Of a stretch of 26,774 bases of DNA, positions 25,391 to 26,774 are shown piece after piece. The number at the start of each line of letters is the position of its first letter. Position 1 is the first letter of the stretch. The stretch is from Chromatiales bacterium. GTDB taxonomy: Bacteria; Pseudomonadota; Gammaproteobacteria; CAMYNG01. Below the pieces are notes generated by a model. That model was given only the letters and a program-made list of their open reading frames with translations. It did not search any database and was not told the origin of the DNA. The stretch is from the NCBI GenBank assembly GCA_026990045.1, contig JALSIK010000097.1, positions 1 to 26,774 on the forward strand, written 5' to 3'. A program made the position numbers and the translations under genes.

Positions 25391-26743
25391 ATGACCCAGG
25401 CATCACGGAAAAAACCGCGCGCCCTGGTGGTGGACGACGAGCCGGACATCCGCGAGCTGCTGGAGATCACCCTCATGCGCATGGGCATCGACGCCGACAG
25501 CGCCGCGGACCTGGCCGCGGCGCGCGCGCGGCTGGAACGGGAGTCCTTCGACGTCTGCCTCACCGACATGCGCCTGCCCGACGGCAGCGGCATCGACCTG
25601 GTGCGCCACATCCAGCGCCGCCACCCGCGGCTGCCGGTGGCGGTCATCACCGCCCACGGCAACATGGAATCGGCGGTGGAGGCCCTCAAGGCCGGGGCCT
25701 TCGACTTCGTGTCCAAGCCGGTGGACCTCAAGATGCTGCGCAAGCTCATCAACACCGCGCTGGAGGTCTCGGGCCAGGCCGAGGTCCCCGCGGGCGAGGA
25801 ACAGCTCCTGGGCCGTTCCGCCGCCATGGACTCGGTGCGGCGCACCATCGCCAAGGTGGCACGCAGCCAGGCGCCGGTGTTCATCCACGGCGAGTCGGGC
25901 ACCGGCAAGGAGCTGGTGGCACGGCTCATCCACGGCCAGGGGCCGCGCCGCGACGGTCCCTTCGTGCCGGTCAACTGCGGCGCCATCCCCGCCGAGCTCA
26001 TGGAGAGCGAGTTCTTCGGCCACCTCAAGGGCAGCTTCACCGGCGCCACCCGCGACAAGGCCGGCCTGTTCCAGGCCGCCGACGGCGGCACCCTGTTCCT
26101 GGACGAGGTGGCCGACCTGCCCCTGCCCATGCAGGTGAAGCTGCTGCGCGCCATCCAGGAAAAGGCGGTGCGGCCGGTGGGGGCGCAGCGGGAAGTGCCC
26201 GTGGACGTGCGCATCCTGTCCGCCACCCACAAGGACCTCGCGGCCCTGGTGAGTGCCGGCCAGTTCCGCCAGGACCTGTACTACCGCATCAACGTCATCG
26301 CCCTGGCGGTGCCGCCCCTGCGCGAGCGGCGCGAGGACATCCCCGCCCTGGTGGACCACCTGCTGGCGCGCATCGCCGCCCAGTGGCAGGCGTCGCCGCC
26401 GCAGGTGGCCGAGGACGCCCTGGCGGCGCTGGCCGCCTACCCCTTCCCCGGCAACGTGCGCGAGCTGGAGAACATCCTGGAGCGGGCCATGACCCTGTGC
26501 GAGGGCGGGGTCATCCACGCCGCCGACCTCCAGCTCGATGCGGCGCCGGCCCCGCTGCCCGCGGCCGACGACGGCGGCGCGGCCGTGAGCCAGGGGCTCG
26601 ACCCCTACCTGGACACCCGCGAGCGCGAGGCCATCCTGCGCGCGCTGGAACAGACCCGCTACAACAAGACCCAGGCCGCCAAGCTGCTGGGGATCTCCTT
26701 CCGCGCCCTGCGCTACCGGCTCAAGAAGCTGGGTATTGAATAG
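25391..26743 (+). CDS. pilR: Sigma-54-dependent response regulator PilR
   Basis: NtrC-family activator that, when phosphorylated by PilS, drives sigma-54 transcription of pilin genes. The product is 450 aa. The receiver domain has VVDDEPDIRELL and phosphoacceptor Asp59 (LTDMRLPDG). The AAA+ domain has Walker A GESGTGKE (167-174), the sigma-54 contact loop GSFTGA (214-219, Ser in place of Ala as usual in PilR) and Walker B GGTLFLDEV. The Fis-type helix-turn-helix is at the end (about 408-450, YNKTQAAKLLGISFRALRYRLKKLGIE). It ends 1 bp before a heptamer repeat array. Confidence 0.96.
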   Translation: MTQASRKKPRALVVDDEPDIRELLEITLMRMGIDADSAADLAAARARLERESFDVCLTDMRLPDGSGIDLVRHIQRRHPRLPVAVITAHGNMESAVEALKAGAFDFVSKPVDLKMLRKLINTALEVSGQAEVPAGEEQLLGRSAAMDSVRRTIAKVARSQAPVFIHGESGTGKELVARLIHGQGPRRDGPFVPVNCGAIPAELMESEFFGHLKGSFTGATRDKAGLFQAADGGTLFLDEVADLPLPMQVKLLRAIQEKAVRPVGAQREVPVDVRILSATHKDLAALVSAGQFRQDLYYRINVIALAVPPLRERREDIPALVDHLLARIAAQWQASPPQVAEDALAALAAYPFPGNVRELENILERAMTLCEGGVIHAADLQLDAAPAPLPAADDGGAAVSQGLDPYLDTREREAILRALEQTRYNKTQAAKLLGISFRALRYRLKKLGIE

Positions 26744-26744
26744 G

Positions 26745-26774
26745 GGCGAGTGGCGAGTGGCGAGTGGCGAGTGG
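26745..26774. repeat. Heptamer tandem array GGCGAGT, at least 4 units
   Basis: Four perfect units from 26745 to 26772, then GG at the window edge, so it continues. It begins immediately after the pilR stop. The same heptamer, in degenerate form, is at 9622-9729. Confidence 0.9.

Overview
The window is very GC-rich, densely coded chromosomal DNA from a gammaproteobacterium. The gene set (pilSR, sucCD-nadE-glnB, bamD/rluD/pgeF/clpB, ettA, msrPQ, and a soxB for thiosulfate oxidation) suggests a sulfur-oxidising member of the Chromatiales/Ectothiorhodospiraceae type. That placement is inferred from gene content and close protein resemblance; no rRNA or tRNA is present to test it. There are no phage, plasmid, transposase or CRISPR genes. 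Almost every long reading frame antisense to these genes is a GC-driven shadow.

Left part (1-5035): the N-terminal part of a chemotaxis receptor (minus) diverges from ettA (plus). Next come a small DUF6763-type protein and an exported DUF2914 protein (both minus), then hemH (plus). HemH converges on soxB with a 120-bp four-hairpin repeat between them.

Middle (5036-14859): on the minus strand lie soxB, msrQ and msrP, all for exported or membrane sulfur/redox functions. They are followed by a two-TM protein of unknown function (plus). Then come clpB (minus) with a good sigma-32 promoter, a membrane-anchored GltB-like FMN/3Fe-4S protein, a second inverted copy of the four-hairpin repeat, and a PlsC-like acyltransferase.

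Right part (14868-26774): a ZIP metal transporter, pgeF and rluD (minus) diverge from bamD and a second BamD-like lipoprotein (plus). glnB, nadE, sucD and sucC (minus) form a tightly packed carbon/nitrogen/NAD block. A PP0621-like zinc-ribbon-like small protein and the pilS-pilR two-component pair (plus) close the window.

The genes are mostly housekeeping. The less ordinary material is: (i) a dispersed element of four consecutive hairpins whose first hairpin supplies the stop codon of both hemH and the plsC-like gene; (ii) heptamer tandem repeats at the 3' ends of several genes, two of them as inverted pairs; (iii) a tandem BamD paralogue; (iv) promoter geometry implying leaderless or nearly leaderless bamD and hemH mRNAs, with a palindromic -10 shared by bamD and rluD; (v) a lone soxB beside msrPQ with a possible Tat-lipoprotein signal. 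I see no convincing wholly new multi-gene system. The repeat element is the best candidate for something undescribed.
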